Positions 8,128 through 15,780 of a DNA stretch of 64,000 nucleotides are shown piece after piece (position 1 is the stretch's first letter; every line of letters begins with the position of its first letter). This DNA comes from an uncultured Stomatobaculum sp. GTDB taxonomy: Bacteria; Bacillota; Clostridia; Lachnospirales; Lachnospiraceae. Location of the stretch: positions 1 through 64,000 of the forward strand of contig NZ_CALEYG010000014.1 of assembly GCF_937924975.1 (NCBI RefSeq), written 5' to 3'. The notes under the pieces are model-generated. The model saw nothing but the letters and a program-made list of their open reading frames with translations, was not told the DNA's origin and did not search any database. The position numbers and the translations under genes were made by a program.

Positions 8128-9045
8128 ATGAAAGAACAGAGGGAAAAAACGGAAAAAGAAGAGCAGCAGCCGCGTCTTATGTGGCTCGATGTCTGGCGGG
8201 GCATCGCGGTGATCAACATGTGTCTGTACCACGGGCTCTGGGATCTGGTCTACTATTTCGAATTGCCGGGTTTTGACTGGTACAGCGGTCTGCCAGGCTA
8301 TGTCTGGCAGCAGAGCATCTGCTGGAGCTTTATTTTTCTGTCGGGCTATAGCTACGCGCTCGGGACGAACAAGTTCCGGCGGGGCGCGACGATTTTGTTT
8401 GCGGGCGCGCTCGTCGAGGCGGTCGCGGGCACCTTCGGGCAGGAAATCCACTACGGTATTCTGAGCTTTCTGGGGCTCTGGCAGCTACTTCTCGTTTTGC
8501 CGGAGGATTGGCTTTCGCGCGAGATGCGTCTCCGCTCCTGGTGTCGGATAGGCCCTCTCGGCGCTGCGCTCTGTCTCGGACTGTTTTTCCTGTGCCGCAA
8601 TGTGAATCAGGGAAGCCTCGGCTTTGAGAGCCTTAAGCTTATCACGCTGCCGGACGCCCTGTATCGCAGTCGTTTGACGGCCTGCCTCGGCTTTCCGCCG
8701 GCCGAGTTCTCGTCGCTCGACTATTTTTCGCTGCTGCCCTGGGGATTTTTGTTTCTCGCGGGCTATTTTCTCTCGCAGTACCGGGCGGAACAGCGGCGCG
8801 ATGCGGCTGCCGCGGCAAAGTCCTGTACGGCGCGCGGCATGAACGGAGGGTTCGGGGGCATTGCGCCCGCGGAAGAGGGCGGCACACTCGGGGAGATTCT
8901 GCTTCGGCGGCTTTTCGGGAAGTCGCTCTTTCGCCGGAGAGGGCGGTTGCTCGCCTGGGTCGGCAGACACGCGTTGCCGATTTACCTCCTGCATCAGCCG
9001 ATCTGGATGGCAATCTTTGAAATCGCAATCCGCCTGCGGCGCTGA
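8128..9045 (+). CDS. DUF1624 / heparan-alpha-glucosaminide N-acetyltransferase-like membrane protein
   Basis: A 305-residue polytopic protein whose start, WLDVWRGIAVINMCLYHG, is typical of the DUF1624 (HGSNAT catalytic-like) family of membrane acyltransferases. It has about seven hydrophobic segments, a loop rich in Ala/Arg around residues 215-265, and a closing RHALPIYLLHQPIW motif shared with acyltransferase-3-type proteins. Substrate unknown; acetylation of a sugar or cell-surface polymer is the family expectation. AGGTGAAGG precedes the ATG. It converges with the TraX-family gene with 15 bases between the stops. Confidence 0.8.
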   Translation: MKEQREKTEKEEQQPRLMWLDVWRGIAVINMCLYHGLWDLVYYFELPGFDWYSGLPGYVWQQSICWSFIFLSGYSYALGTNKFRRGATILFAGALVEAVAGTFGQEIHYGILSFLGLWQLLLVLPEDWLSREMRLRSWCRIGPLGAALCLGLFFLCRNVNQGSLGFESLKLITLPDALYRSRLTACLGFPPAEFSSLDYFSLLPWGFLFLAGYFLSQYRAEQRRDAAAAAKSCTARGMNGGFGGIAPAEEGGTLGEILLRRLFGKSLFRRRGRLLAWVGRHALPIYLLHQPIWMAIFEIAIRLRR

Positions 9046-9060
9046 ATGCCGCCGCTTTGC

Positions 9061-9834
9061 TCAGACGAACACAAAGTGTTTTAGCAGGACGAGAACCGTG
9101 AGGTGCAGCGGATAGTAGAGATAAAAGAACCACTGCGAGACGCGTGCGGCGCGCGGCTTAACGCCGGCGGGCGCTTGCTGCGCCGTCGCTTCGGCGCGCG
9201 GATCCGGGCGCGTGAAAGCGGGTTCCGCCGGGTAGGCGATGAGGAGTGCGAGAAGCGGTCCCGCGTTCACGGAGAACAGGCGGAAACAGAATAACGGGAG
9301 CGGCTCCTGTAAGGCGAATCCGGTCATGACAGCGTCAATCGAGAGACCGAGCATCGCAAAGAGAAAGCCGTAGCGCTTCTTTTCGCGGACACCGCGCGCG
9401 GCGAGAAAGAGGAGCACCATGGCAGGTGCAAACGCGGACCAATCCGAGAAGAAGGTGCATACAAAAAAGAGAAGGGCAAGGAGCGGCGTCCGGTACGGGT
9501 TTCCCTTCATTTCCTCGGCGACTGTCAGAAGCAGCAGACAAAAGGTGAGCGAAAAGAGCATGTTCAGCTGAAACGGAATGCGAAACGCGAGCCAGAACGG
9601 AAGTTGCGAGAGGAGAGCCGTGACGGCGAGGCGCTTCAAATATCCGAGCCGCGAACGGGTGTAGAAGTAGCCGTCCGTGAGGTACATACACATGACGGGC
9701 GCGGTAAAGTAGCCGAGTCCCGTCAGTAACATGGCGAGCGGGCTGCTGCCCGGCAAAAACATGTGCGCAAAGTGGTTAAGGGTCATACAAAGCAGGGCGA
9801 GAAGCTTGATGCGGGCGCGAGGACTTGCAAACAT
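9061..9834 (-). CDS. TraX-family membrane protein
   Basis: A 257-residue polytopic protein of the TraX family, named for the F-plasmid pilin N-acetylase but widespread in Firmicute chromosomes with unknown roles. It begins with MFASPRARIKLLALLCMTLNHFAH, shows the family pattern of basic start and Asn-His in the first helix, and has eight or so hydrophobic segments. The frame is open to 10008, but the ATG at 9834 is chosen because it follows CCCGGAGG at the right distance and the extra upstream residues are charged and non-conserved in style. It may acylate the same kind of substrate as its convergent neighbour. Confidence 0.8.
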   Translation of the reverse strand: MFASPRARIKLLALLCMTLNHFAHMFLPGSSPLAMLLTGLGYFTAPVMCMYLTDGYFYTRSRLGYLKRLAVTALLSQLPFWLAFRIPFQLNMLFSLTFCLLLLTVAEEMKGNPYRTPLLALLFFVCTFFSDWSAFAPAMVLLFLAARGVREKKRYGFLFAMLGLSIDAVMTGFALQEPLPLFCFRLFSVNAGPLLALLIAYPAEPAFTRPDPRAEATAQQAPAGVKPRAARVSQWFFYLYYPLHLTVLVLLKHFVFV

Positions 9835-9903
9835 AGGGGACCTCCGGGAAAATCGCAGACATTGTGTATTCGAGCGGTGTTTCAGATAGGCTTCGTTGGT
9901 ATC

Positions 9904-9932
9904 AGTATAATATATGCGAAGCGACCTATCCA
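9904..9932 (-). promoter_or_regulatory. Probable promoter of the TraX-family gene
   Basis: On the minus strand TGGATA (complement of 9927-9932), 17 bases, TATACT (complement of 9904-9909), about 70 bases ahead of the start. Confidence 0.5.
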
Positions 9933-9967
9933 CCCGCCGTGTGTCGGCAGTATGCTTTTCCGGCTCT

Positions 9968-9996
9968 TTGCCCTGTCGCGTGCGGCATGGTATACT
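9968..9996 (+). promoter_or_regulatory. Promoter of the flavodoxin-trmD unit
   Basis: TTGCCC (9968-9973), 17 bases, TATACT (9991-9996), 56 bases ahead of the flavodoxin ATG. Confidence 0.65.
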
Positions 9997-10052
9997 GAAT
10001 TTATCCAAATTAAGACAAGTCGCGGTCAGCGCGCGGAAACGAGGGACGAATC

Positions 10053-10538
10053 ATGAATGCAATGGTCATTTACTGTAGCAAAACGGGCAGCACGGAGAAG
10101 ATCGCAAAGCGGATTGCGAAGGATTTTGAAAGTCCGCTGCTCAAAGTCGAGGCGGATGTGCTCTACGGCGGCTTTTTCTCCGCCTGCGCGCGCGTGGTCG
10201 CAGACCGCCTGCAGAAAAATCTGCCGAAGTCCGTCACCGAGACGCCGGATGTCTCGGACTGCGATACCTTATTCCTCGGCTTCCCGATCTGGTGGGACGA
10301 TATGCCGGACTACTATAAAGAGTTTCTCGGGAGACTCGAGGCGGACGGCAAGTGCCTGATTCCGTTTGCAACTTCGGGACGCTCGGACATGAGCCGCGCG
10401 CTCGAAAGCCTCCGGGCGCTCTTTCCGAATGCCGAGATCCGGAATCCCTTCCACTTCGGCATCATGCAGCGCGACGACTATGCGCTCTGGAAGCAGGAGC
10501 TCGCGGAGGATGCGGCGATCGAGGACGCAATCCGTTGA
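10053..10538 (+). CDS. Flavodoxin-like protein
   Basis: A 161-residue cytoplasmic electron carrier or NAD(P)H-dependent reductase. It opens with MVIYCSKTGSTEKIAK, the FMN phosphate-binding loop of flavodoxins, followed by DTLFLGFPIWWDDMP, which contacts the isoalloxazine ring in the flavodoxin_4 type. Length fits that family. The downstream trmD start overlaps its stop, so the two are translated as a pair; no functional link to tRNA methylation is obvious. Confidence 0.88.
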   Translation: MNAMVIYCSKTGSTEKIAKRIAKDFESPLLKVEADVLYGGFFSACARVVADRLQKNLPKSVTETPDVSDCDTLFLGFPIWWDDMPDYYKEFLGRLEADGKCLIPFATSGRSDMSRALESLRALFPNAEIRNPFHFGIMQRDDYALWKQELAEDAAIEDAIR

Positions 10539-11260
10539 GACTGGTCTTTTTGAGCATCGCGCCGGAATTTTTTGAGAGCTATCTTGCCTCGCATGCGGTG
10601 CAGCTCGCGAGGCGGCAGGGGCATTCCATCGAGGTCGCGGATCTCCGCGACTTTGCGGACGGGAGTTTTCGGCAGGTCAGCGACTCGCCGTTCGGCGGCG
10701 GCAGAGGCGTGGTTCTCCGCGCGCTGCCCATCTTTCGCGCGGTCGAAGCGCTGACCGGGCGGCGCCTGCAGGAGAAACCGGGACAGCAAGGCGGCGCGGA
10801 CGGCAGTCTGGTTGCGGCACTCACGCCGACCGGGTTTCCGTTTGTCCAGCGGACCGCACACCGCTATGCGGCCTGCGACACGCTCGTGCTGCTCTGCGGG
10901 CGCTATGAAGGCATCGATGAGAGGGCGCTCGAGGCGGTGGATGAGCGCATCTCGATCGGCGACTATATTGTGACGGGCGGTGAAATTCCGGCGATGGCGG
11001 TCGCCGACGCCGCGCTCCGGCTCCTGCCGGGCGTGCTGAAAGCGGGCAGCGCGGAGGAGGAGTCCTTTGAGACCGGACTGCTCGAGTATCCGCAGTATAC
11101 CCAGCCCGCCGAACTCTTCGGGCAGCGCGTGCCGGAGGTTCTCTATAGCGGCGACCACGCCAAAGTGGCAGAATGGCGGCAGTCGGCGGCAGTTCGCGCA
11201 ACCGCGCGTTTTCGCCCGGATTTGCTGGAAACGATTGACCTTACCTCGCAAAAGAGATAA
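10535..11260 (+). CDS. trmD: tRNA (guanine-37-N1)-methyltransferase
   Basis: TrmD methylates G37 next to the anticodon with S-adenosylmethionine, preventing +1 frameshifts. The 241-residue product shows the TrmD knot signatures: GGGRGVVLR (about 51-59), LLCGRYEGIDERALE (about 120-134), and SIGDYIVTGGEIPAMAV (about 142-158). The start is the TTG at 10535, overlapping the flavodoxin stop as TTGA; it gives LRLVFLSIAPEFFE, the expected N-terminus, and no closer ATG exists. The usual rpsP-rimM-trmD-rplS operon context is absent. A strong hairpin follows. Confidence 0.94.
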   Translation: MRLVFLSIAPEFFESYLASHAVQLARRQGHSIEVADLRDFADGSFRQVSDSPFGGGRGVVLRALPIFRAVEALTGRRLQEKPGQQGGADGSLVAALTPTGFPFVQRTAHRYAACDTLVLLCGRYEGIDERALEAVDERISIGDYIVTGGEIPAMAVADAALRLLPGVLKAGSAEEESFETGLLEYPQYTQPAELFGQRVPEVLYSGDHAKVAEWRQSAAVRATARFRPDLLETIDLTSQKR

Positions 11261-11300
11261 AATCAGCAGATATGACGACAGAGGATACTTCGCTTTTCTT

Positions 11301-11332
11301 CGCCCCGTGAGCGAGTGCTCACGGGGCGTTTT
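11301..11332 (+). terminator. Terminator after trmD
   Basis: Perfect 12-bp stem CGCCCCGTGAGC / GCTCACGGGGCG with loop GAGT and TTTT. Confidence 0.92.
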
Positions 11333-11370
11333 CGGCGGTATGCTCGCAGTACAACAGGGGAGGTTTTCAG

Positions 11371-12438
11371 ATGAAGAAGAACAGACTGGCGGCGGCAGCG
11401 CTCCTTGGCTTTATGACCTTGGCGCTCGCGGCCTGCGGCGCAAAGAGCGACGGTGCGAAGGCAGACAGCAAGGCAGAGAACAGCAGCGCAAAGGTCTATA
11501 AGGTCGGCATTCTCCAGTTTATGGATCACCCGTCCTTGAACCAGATTGCGCAGAATGTGGAGAAGGAGCTTGACGCGCTCTCGAACGACGAGGTTCGCTA
11601 CGAGTATAAGCCCTACACGCTGAACGGCCAGGGAGATTCCGCGACCTTAAACCAGATGGCGGCAAAGCTCCTTGACGATAAGGTGGATGTGATCATTCCG
11701 CTCGCAACCCCGGCGGCACAGATTGTGCAGTCCACGGTCGAAGGCCATTCCGAGACGCCGATTGTGTTCTCGGCGGTCTCCGATCCGGTTGGCGCAAAGC
11801 TTGTGAAGGATTTGAATGCGCCCGGCGGCAATATCACCGGCACCTCGGACAGCCTGAACACGGACGCGATTATGGAGCTGATTCTCGCGACCAAGCCGGA
11901 CACCAAGTATGTGGGTCTTTTGTATTCCAAGAGCCAGGACAGCTCCGAGAAGCCGATTGCGGACGCCAAGGCCTTCCTCGATGCGCACGGCATCCGCTAC
12001 ATCGAGAAGACCGGCACGACGAACGATGAGATCAATGCGGCGGTCGACGCGCTGATTGCCGAGAAGGTTGATGCGATTTTCACGCCGACCGACAACACGG
12101 TGCAGAACGCGGAGCTCTCGTTCTATGAGAAGCTGATTACGGCGAAGATTCCGCACTTCGGCGGTGCGGATTCGTTCGCGTTAAACGGTGCATTTGTGGG
12201 ATACGGCGTCGACTACGCGCAGCTCGGCAAGGAGACCGCCGATCTCACGGCGGAAGTGCTGAAGGCGGGCAATGCAGGCAGCGTCCCGGTCAAGACCTTT
12301 GACAACGGCATCGCGACCGTCAACACCGACACGGCGAAGGCACTCGGCTATGATCTTGAGACCCTGAAGAAGGACTTTGCGCCGCACAGCACGGCGGTCA
12401 ATGAAATCACGACGAAAAAAGAGTTCGACAAGAAGTAA
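11371..12438 (+). CDS. ABC transporter substrate-binding lipoprotein (TrpX-like, COG2984)
   Basis: A 355-residue lipoprotein: positively charged start, hydrophobic core, and a lipobox LALAACG with Cys near residue 21, then a Ser/Ala/Lys linker. The mature part (VYKVGILQFMDHPSLNQ..., TPAAQ near 113-117, ...IVFSAVSDPVGAKLV..., PTDNTV) is that of the COG2984 family, whose characterised members bind tryptophan or other aromatic amino acids. Permease and ATPase genes follow directly. Substrate is inferred only from family. GGGGAGG precedes the ATG. Confidence 0.87.
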   Translation: MKKNRLAAAALLGFMTLALAACGAKSDGAKADSKAENSSAKVYKVGILQFMDHPSLNQIAQNVEKELDALSNDEVRYEYKPYTLNGQGDSATLNQMAAKLLDDKVDVIIPLATPAAQIVQSTVEGHSETPIVFSAVSDPVGAKLVKDLNAPGGNITGTSDSLNTDAIMELILATKPDTKYVGLLYSKSQDSSEKPIADAKAFLDAHGIRYIEKTGTTNDEINAAVDALIAEKVDAIFTPTDNTVQNAELSFYEKLITAKIPHFGGADSFALNGAFVGYGVDYAQLGKETADLTAEVLKAGNAGSVPVKTFDNGIATVNTDTAKALGYDLETLKKDFAPHSTAVNEITTKKEFDKK

Positions 12439-12447
12439 GGAGGCGCT

Positions 12448-13395
12448 GTGGAAAGTTTTTTGACGCCGGTTATGCTGCGGACAGCGCTGGAGGTCGGCCT
12501 GATTTATGCGATTGTCGCGCTGTCACTCTTTATCAGTTTCAGTATCCTGAATATCTGTGATCTCTCGACGGACGGCTGCTTTACGCTTGGCTGCGCGGTC
12601 AGTGCGGTTGTGACGATGTCAGGGCATCCGCTGCTTGCAATCCCGGCGGCGATGCTGGCCGGTGTGCTCTCGGGGGCGGTGACCGCCTTGCTGCAGACCA
12701 AGCTCGGCGTGCCGAGTATTCTGGCGGGCATCATTGTGAATACGGGACTCTATACCGTAAACCTCGGCGTCATGGGCTTTTCCTCGAATGTCTCGATTTT
12801 CGGGACGGACACCCTCTTTTCGCTCTGGGGCAAACTGTTTGACGGGACGGTGCTCGGCGACTGGTCGAGAAGTATTTTGCTTCTGATTCTGGTCGCCCTG
12901 ATCTGCGCGGCTCTCAACTGGTTTCTGAAGACCCGGATCGGCCTCTCGATCCGGGCGACCGGCGACAGCATGGAAATGGTACGGGCTTCGTCAATCGATC
13001 CCTCGTTTATGATAGTCGTGGGACTCTGCTGCTCGAACGCGCTGACCGGTCTTGCGGGCTCGCTCTTCGCGAACTATAACAAGTCGGCGGACATTAACCT
13101 CGGAACGGGCATGGTCACGATAGCGCTTGCCGCGCTGATCATCGGCGAGACGCTGTTCGGCAAGCGGCGCATGCCGGTCCGAATTGTCGGCGTCGTGATC
13201 GGCTCCTGCCTGTACCGCTTCATGATTTCGATTGCGCTCCGCTTAAACGCGCCGACAGAGGCCTTTAAGCTGGTCTCGGCCCTGATTGTCGCGATTGCGA
13301 TTGCGGCGCCGGAGGCACAGCGCGCCCTTGCCCTGCACCGCCGGAAAAAGGCGGCCATGCGGCGGCGGCGGGAGAGAGGAGGCAAGGCATGCTGA
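12448..13395 (+). CDS. ABC transporter permease (TrpY-like, COG4120)
   Basis: A 315-residue branched-chain-type permease with eight or more hydrophobic helices and the cytoplasmic loop IRATGDSMEMVRASSID that meets the ATPase. It starts at GTG 12448, nine bases after the preceding stop and after AAGGAGG. The C-terminus is strongly basic (RRKKAAMRRRRERGG). It overlaps the ATPase gene start. Confidence 0.88.
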   Translation: MESFLTPVMLRTALEVGLIYAIVALSLFISFSILNICDLSTDGCFTLGCAVSAVVTMSGHPLLAIPAAMLAGVLSGAVTALLQTKLGVPSILAGIIVNTGLYTVNLGVMGFSSNVSIFGTDTLFSLWGKLFDGTVLGDWSRSILLLILVALICAALNWFLKTRIGLSIRATGDSMEMVRASSIDPSFMIVVGLCCSNALTGLAGSLFANYNKSADINLGTGMVTIALAALIIGETLFGKRRMPVRIVGVVIGSCLYRFMISIALRLNAPTEAFKLVSALIVAIAIAAPEAQRALALHRRKKAAMRRRRERGGKAC

Positions 13396-14189
13396 GAGTT
13401 TCGAATTTAAAGAAGACCTTCAACGAAGGCACGGTCAACGAGAAGATCGCGCTGAACGACCTCTCGCTCACGCTGCCGGACGGCGATTTCGCGGCGATTG
13501 TCGGCTCGAACGGCGCCGGCAAGTCCACCTTTTTCAACGCGATTGCCGGCAGCTTTTTTGTGGATGACGGCGAGATTTTTCTCGACGATCTGGACATCAC
13601 CTTTCTGCCGGAACACAAGCGGAGCCGCATCATCGGGCGCCTGTTTCAGGACCCGCTGCTCGGTACCGCGCCGCACATGACCATTGAGGAGAATCTGACG
13701 ATTGCCTACCTCCGCGCCTCGGGGCACACGAGTGCGTTCAGCCGCAGCGCGGCGAAGGACAGAATTTTCTTTCGGGAGCAGCTCAGCGAGCTTCATATGG
13801 GCCTCGAAGACAGAATGGAGCAGCCGGTCGGCCTTTTGTCCGGCGGGCAGCGTCAGGCACTGACGCTTTTGATGGCGACCGTGGTCACACCGAAGCTGTT
13901 ACTGCTCGATGAGCACACTGCGGCGCTGGATCCGAAGACGGCCGAGAAGGTGCTTGACCTGACGGCAAAAATTGTCCGGGAGCGGCACATCAGCTGCCTC
14001 ATGGTTACACACAACATGCATCAGGCCCTCGAGCTCGGCAACCGTACGCTCATGATGGACGGCGGGCGCATTGTTTTCGATGTGTCCGGAGAGACGAGAG
14101 CCGCGATGACGGTGCAGGATCTGCTGGATCGCTTCAAGCAGGGCGCGGGCAGTGAACTCGACAACGACAGAATTCTGCTCTCCGAGTGA
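13389..14189 (+). CDS. ABC transporter ATP-binding protein (TrpZ-like, COG1101)
   Basis: A 266-residue ATPase with Walker A GSNGAGKST near 39-47, signature LLSGGQRQA, Walker B LLLLDEHTAALDP and the switch His in VTHNMH. Its ATG overlaps the permease end by seven bases and follows GAGAGGAGG. It energises the importer above. A terminator follows at 14237. Confidence 0.9.
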   Translation: MLRVSNLKKTFNEGTVNEKIALNDLSLTLPDGDFAAIVGSNGAGKSTFFNAIAGSFFVDDGEIFLDDLDITFLPEHKRSRIIGRLFQDPLLGTAPHMTIEENLTIAYLRASGHTSAFSRSAAKDRIFFREQLSELHMGLEDRMEQPVGLLSGGQRQALTLLMATVVTPKLLLLDEHTAALDPKTAEKVLDLTAKIVRERHISCLMVTHNMHQALELGNRTLMMDGGRIVFDVSGETRAAMTVQDLLDRFKQGAGSELDNDRILLSE

Positions 14190-14236
14190 AGCAACAGGGC
14201 CGGACGCCTGTCATACCGGTTTCAAACGAAAAGAAG

Positions 14237-14274
14237 AACCGCACGGGATCACAAAACCCTGTGCGGTTTTTTTT
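14237..14274 (+). terminator. Terminator after the ABC importer
   Basis: Stem AACCGCACGGG / CCCTGTGCGGTT with one bulged T, loop ATCACAAAA, then a run of T. Confidence 0.9.
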
Positions 14275-14292
14275 GCGTGATAGGGTAAAAGG

Positions 14293-14498
14293 AGGCTAAG
14301 CGGACAAAAAGAGGTGGTGCTGGCTACAGACGATTGCATCACCCCACTTAGGGATTGAATTCTCCACCTTTTTCTGTGGCTTGTAGCTGTTTTGCCGCAT
14401 GATCAAACATACTATTTCAAGGAAGATGTAAGCAGAGAGAACCCTTGTATATCAAGGGTTTGAAGCACTTTTTACCAACTCTTTTTGTCCTATAACTC
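14293..14498. mobile_element. Miniature, internally deleted IS relative
   Basis: About 200 bases bounded by GGACAAAAAGAGGTGGT (left, 14302) and its inverse ACCAACTCTTTTTGTCC (right, 14474-14490), one mismatch over 17. The left 28 bases match the IS end at 142-168. Inside, 14324-14368 resembles the transposase 3' end at the left edge of the window in reverse orientation, and the rest of the transposase gene is gone. It therefore looks like a MITE-like deletion product that needs a full-length copy elsewhere to move. The minus-strand frame is broken. No clear target duplication was found. Confidence 0.7.
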
Positions 14499-14537
14499 GT
14501 GTCGGGACGGGACATTGAGATGCTTTGGAACCGGATT

Positions 14538-15050
14538 TCAGTTCCGTCCGGCGCGGCCTGTATTTTTTCTGAGGCGCACTTTTACATAGAATTTTGCCGA
14601 GCAGGAAATCAGGACGGTTTTCAGGAGATAGATGGTGTCATCCTGTGCGATGACCTCGGCGTAGTCTCTCTTTTCCCGCGTGCAAATCAGAATCTGTTCA
14701 AAGAGCGCGCAAAAGCGGTCATAGGCCTTCGGGAGCTCCGCACTGTCCAGAGCAAAGGAGATGAGTGCGGCAATCTCTGAGATGCTGTAGACCTGCTTCA
14801 GAATGCAGAGCACGATCGCGGTTGCGACCTGCTCTCTCGAGTACTGTTTTTTGACCGGAGCCGTCAGAATGCGGAGTTTCACATAGTTATTCAGCATCGA
14901 CGCCGTGAAGGGCTGTGTGTCCTTTTTTTGGTGGCTGTCCGCGGGCAACAGGGGAGACAACACTTCGTTGACGAGCGTCACAACTTGATCGGAATAGAGG
15001 CCGAGCTGCGGCAATTCGCGAAAGCGAGGCAGTAAGTATTCGGTTTCCAT
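14538..15050 (-). CDS. DUF1836 domain protein (putative DNA-binding)
   Basis: A 170-residue protein resembling DUF1836 proteins of Firmicutes, which carry an N-terminal winged-helix, MerR-like region. Visible here are LPRFRELPQLGLYSDQVV, LNNYVKLR and the helix-turn-helix-like REQVATAIVLCILKQVYSISEIAALI. Members are thought to be regulators, but no target is known. Three bases separate its start from the stop of the HD-domain gene upstream, so the two are one unit. The C-terminal part ends close to the IS remnant, and the last residues (RLRKNTGRAGRN) are low-complexity and basic, possibly altered. Confidence 0.75.
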   Translation of the reverse strand: METEYLLPRFRELPQLGLYSDQVVTLVNEVLSPLLPADSHQKKDTQPFTASMLNNYVKLRILTAPVKKQYSREQVATAIVLCILKQVYSISEIAALISFALDSAELPKAYDRFCALFEQILICTREKRDYAEVIAQDDTIYLLKTVLISCSAKFYVKVRLRKNTGRAGRN

Positions 15051-15053
15051 GGC

Positions 15054-15563
15054 TCAGCGAGAGTGAATGATGCGGCGGGCCGCAAAGTGCGAGACCCGGT
15101 TCCGGAGAAAATGAACGCCCAGCAGGACTTCGTAGAGCGCGACTGCTTTGTCCGCGAGCAACAGTTGAAAGGCGAGTTTGGAGCTCGGCAGATGTACGCT
15201 CAGCGGAAACATATGCGCGCGAATGGCCCGCGCTTCTTTGCGGGTCAGGCCGAATTCCCGCATGGCATTGGCCGCGGCTTCTTCGGGATGATAGAAGCAG
15301 TAGAGCCCCGGGTGGTCGTTTTTCCGGGTGTAGTCGACAAAGCAGAGGTCGTGGAGCAATCCCACCTTGACGGCACTGTTCGGGTCGGCGCCGCTGCGCG
15401 CGGCAAGCCAGGCCATGCAGACCGCGACGCGGACCGAGTGGTCATAGGTATTTGTGTAAATGTGACGCGGATAATGTAAGAGAGAGCGGAAACTCCTGCT
15501 CTCCAGAATGGCAGCGGCTTCGGGGGCCGTCTGCTCCAAATAGTCAAAATATTTTCGATTCAT
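15054..15563 (-). CDS. HD-domain phosphohydrolase-like protein
   Basis: A 169-residue HD-superfamily protein. Metal-ligand candidates follow the family order: His in YDHSVRVA, HD in GLLHDLCFVDY, and His in AIRAHMFP near the middle. Similar small clostridial HD proteins are annotated as phosphohydrolases with unknown substrate. The ATG at 15563 is preferred over one further upstream (15650) because it follows AAGAAGG and starts the conserved part (MNRKYFDYLEQ). It is the first gene of the unit with the DUF1836 gene. Confidence 0.78.
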   Translation of the reverse strand: MNRKYFDYLEQTAPEAAAILESRSFRSLLHYPRHIYTNTYDHSVRVAVCMAWLAARSGADPNSAVKVGLLHDLCFVDYTRKNDHPGLYCFYHPEEAAANAMREFGLTRKEARAIRAHMFPLSVHLPSSKLAFQLLLADKAVALYEVLLGVHFLRNRVSHFAARRIIHSR

Positions 15564-15780
15564 AGAACGAGACCTTCTTTCTTGCGCGGCGAAAACACTG
15601 CGTACCTCGCCGACGTCCCCAAGTATAGCGGAAAGCGGGCGCCGAGACAATCCTCCCGGGGAGGACTCTCGGATTTAATTCAGAGAAGTCGGAGAAAATG
15701 TGAGGCGCATTGCCTTGAAAACAGGTATACTGGAAAGTGGAAATAAGCGTTTTTTTTCGTTTTTCCGGTGGGAGGTGTGT

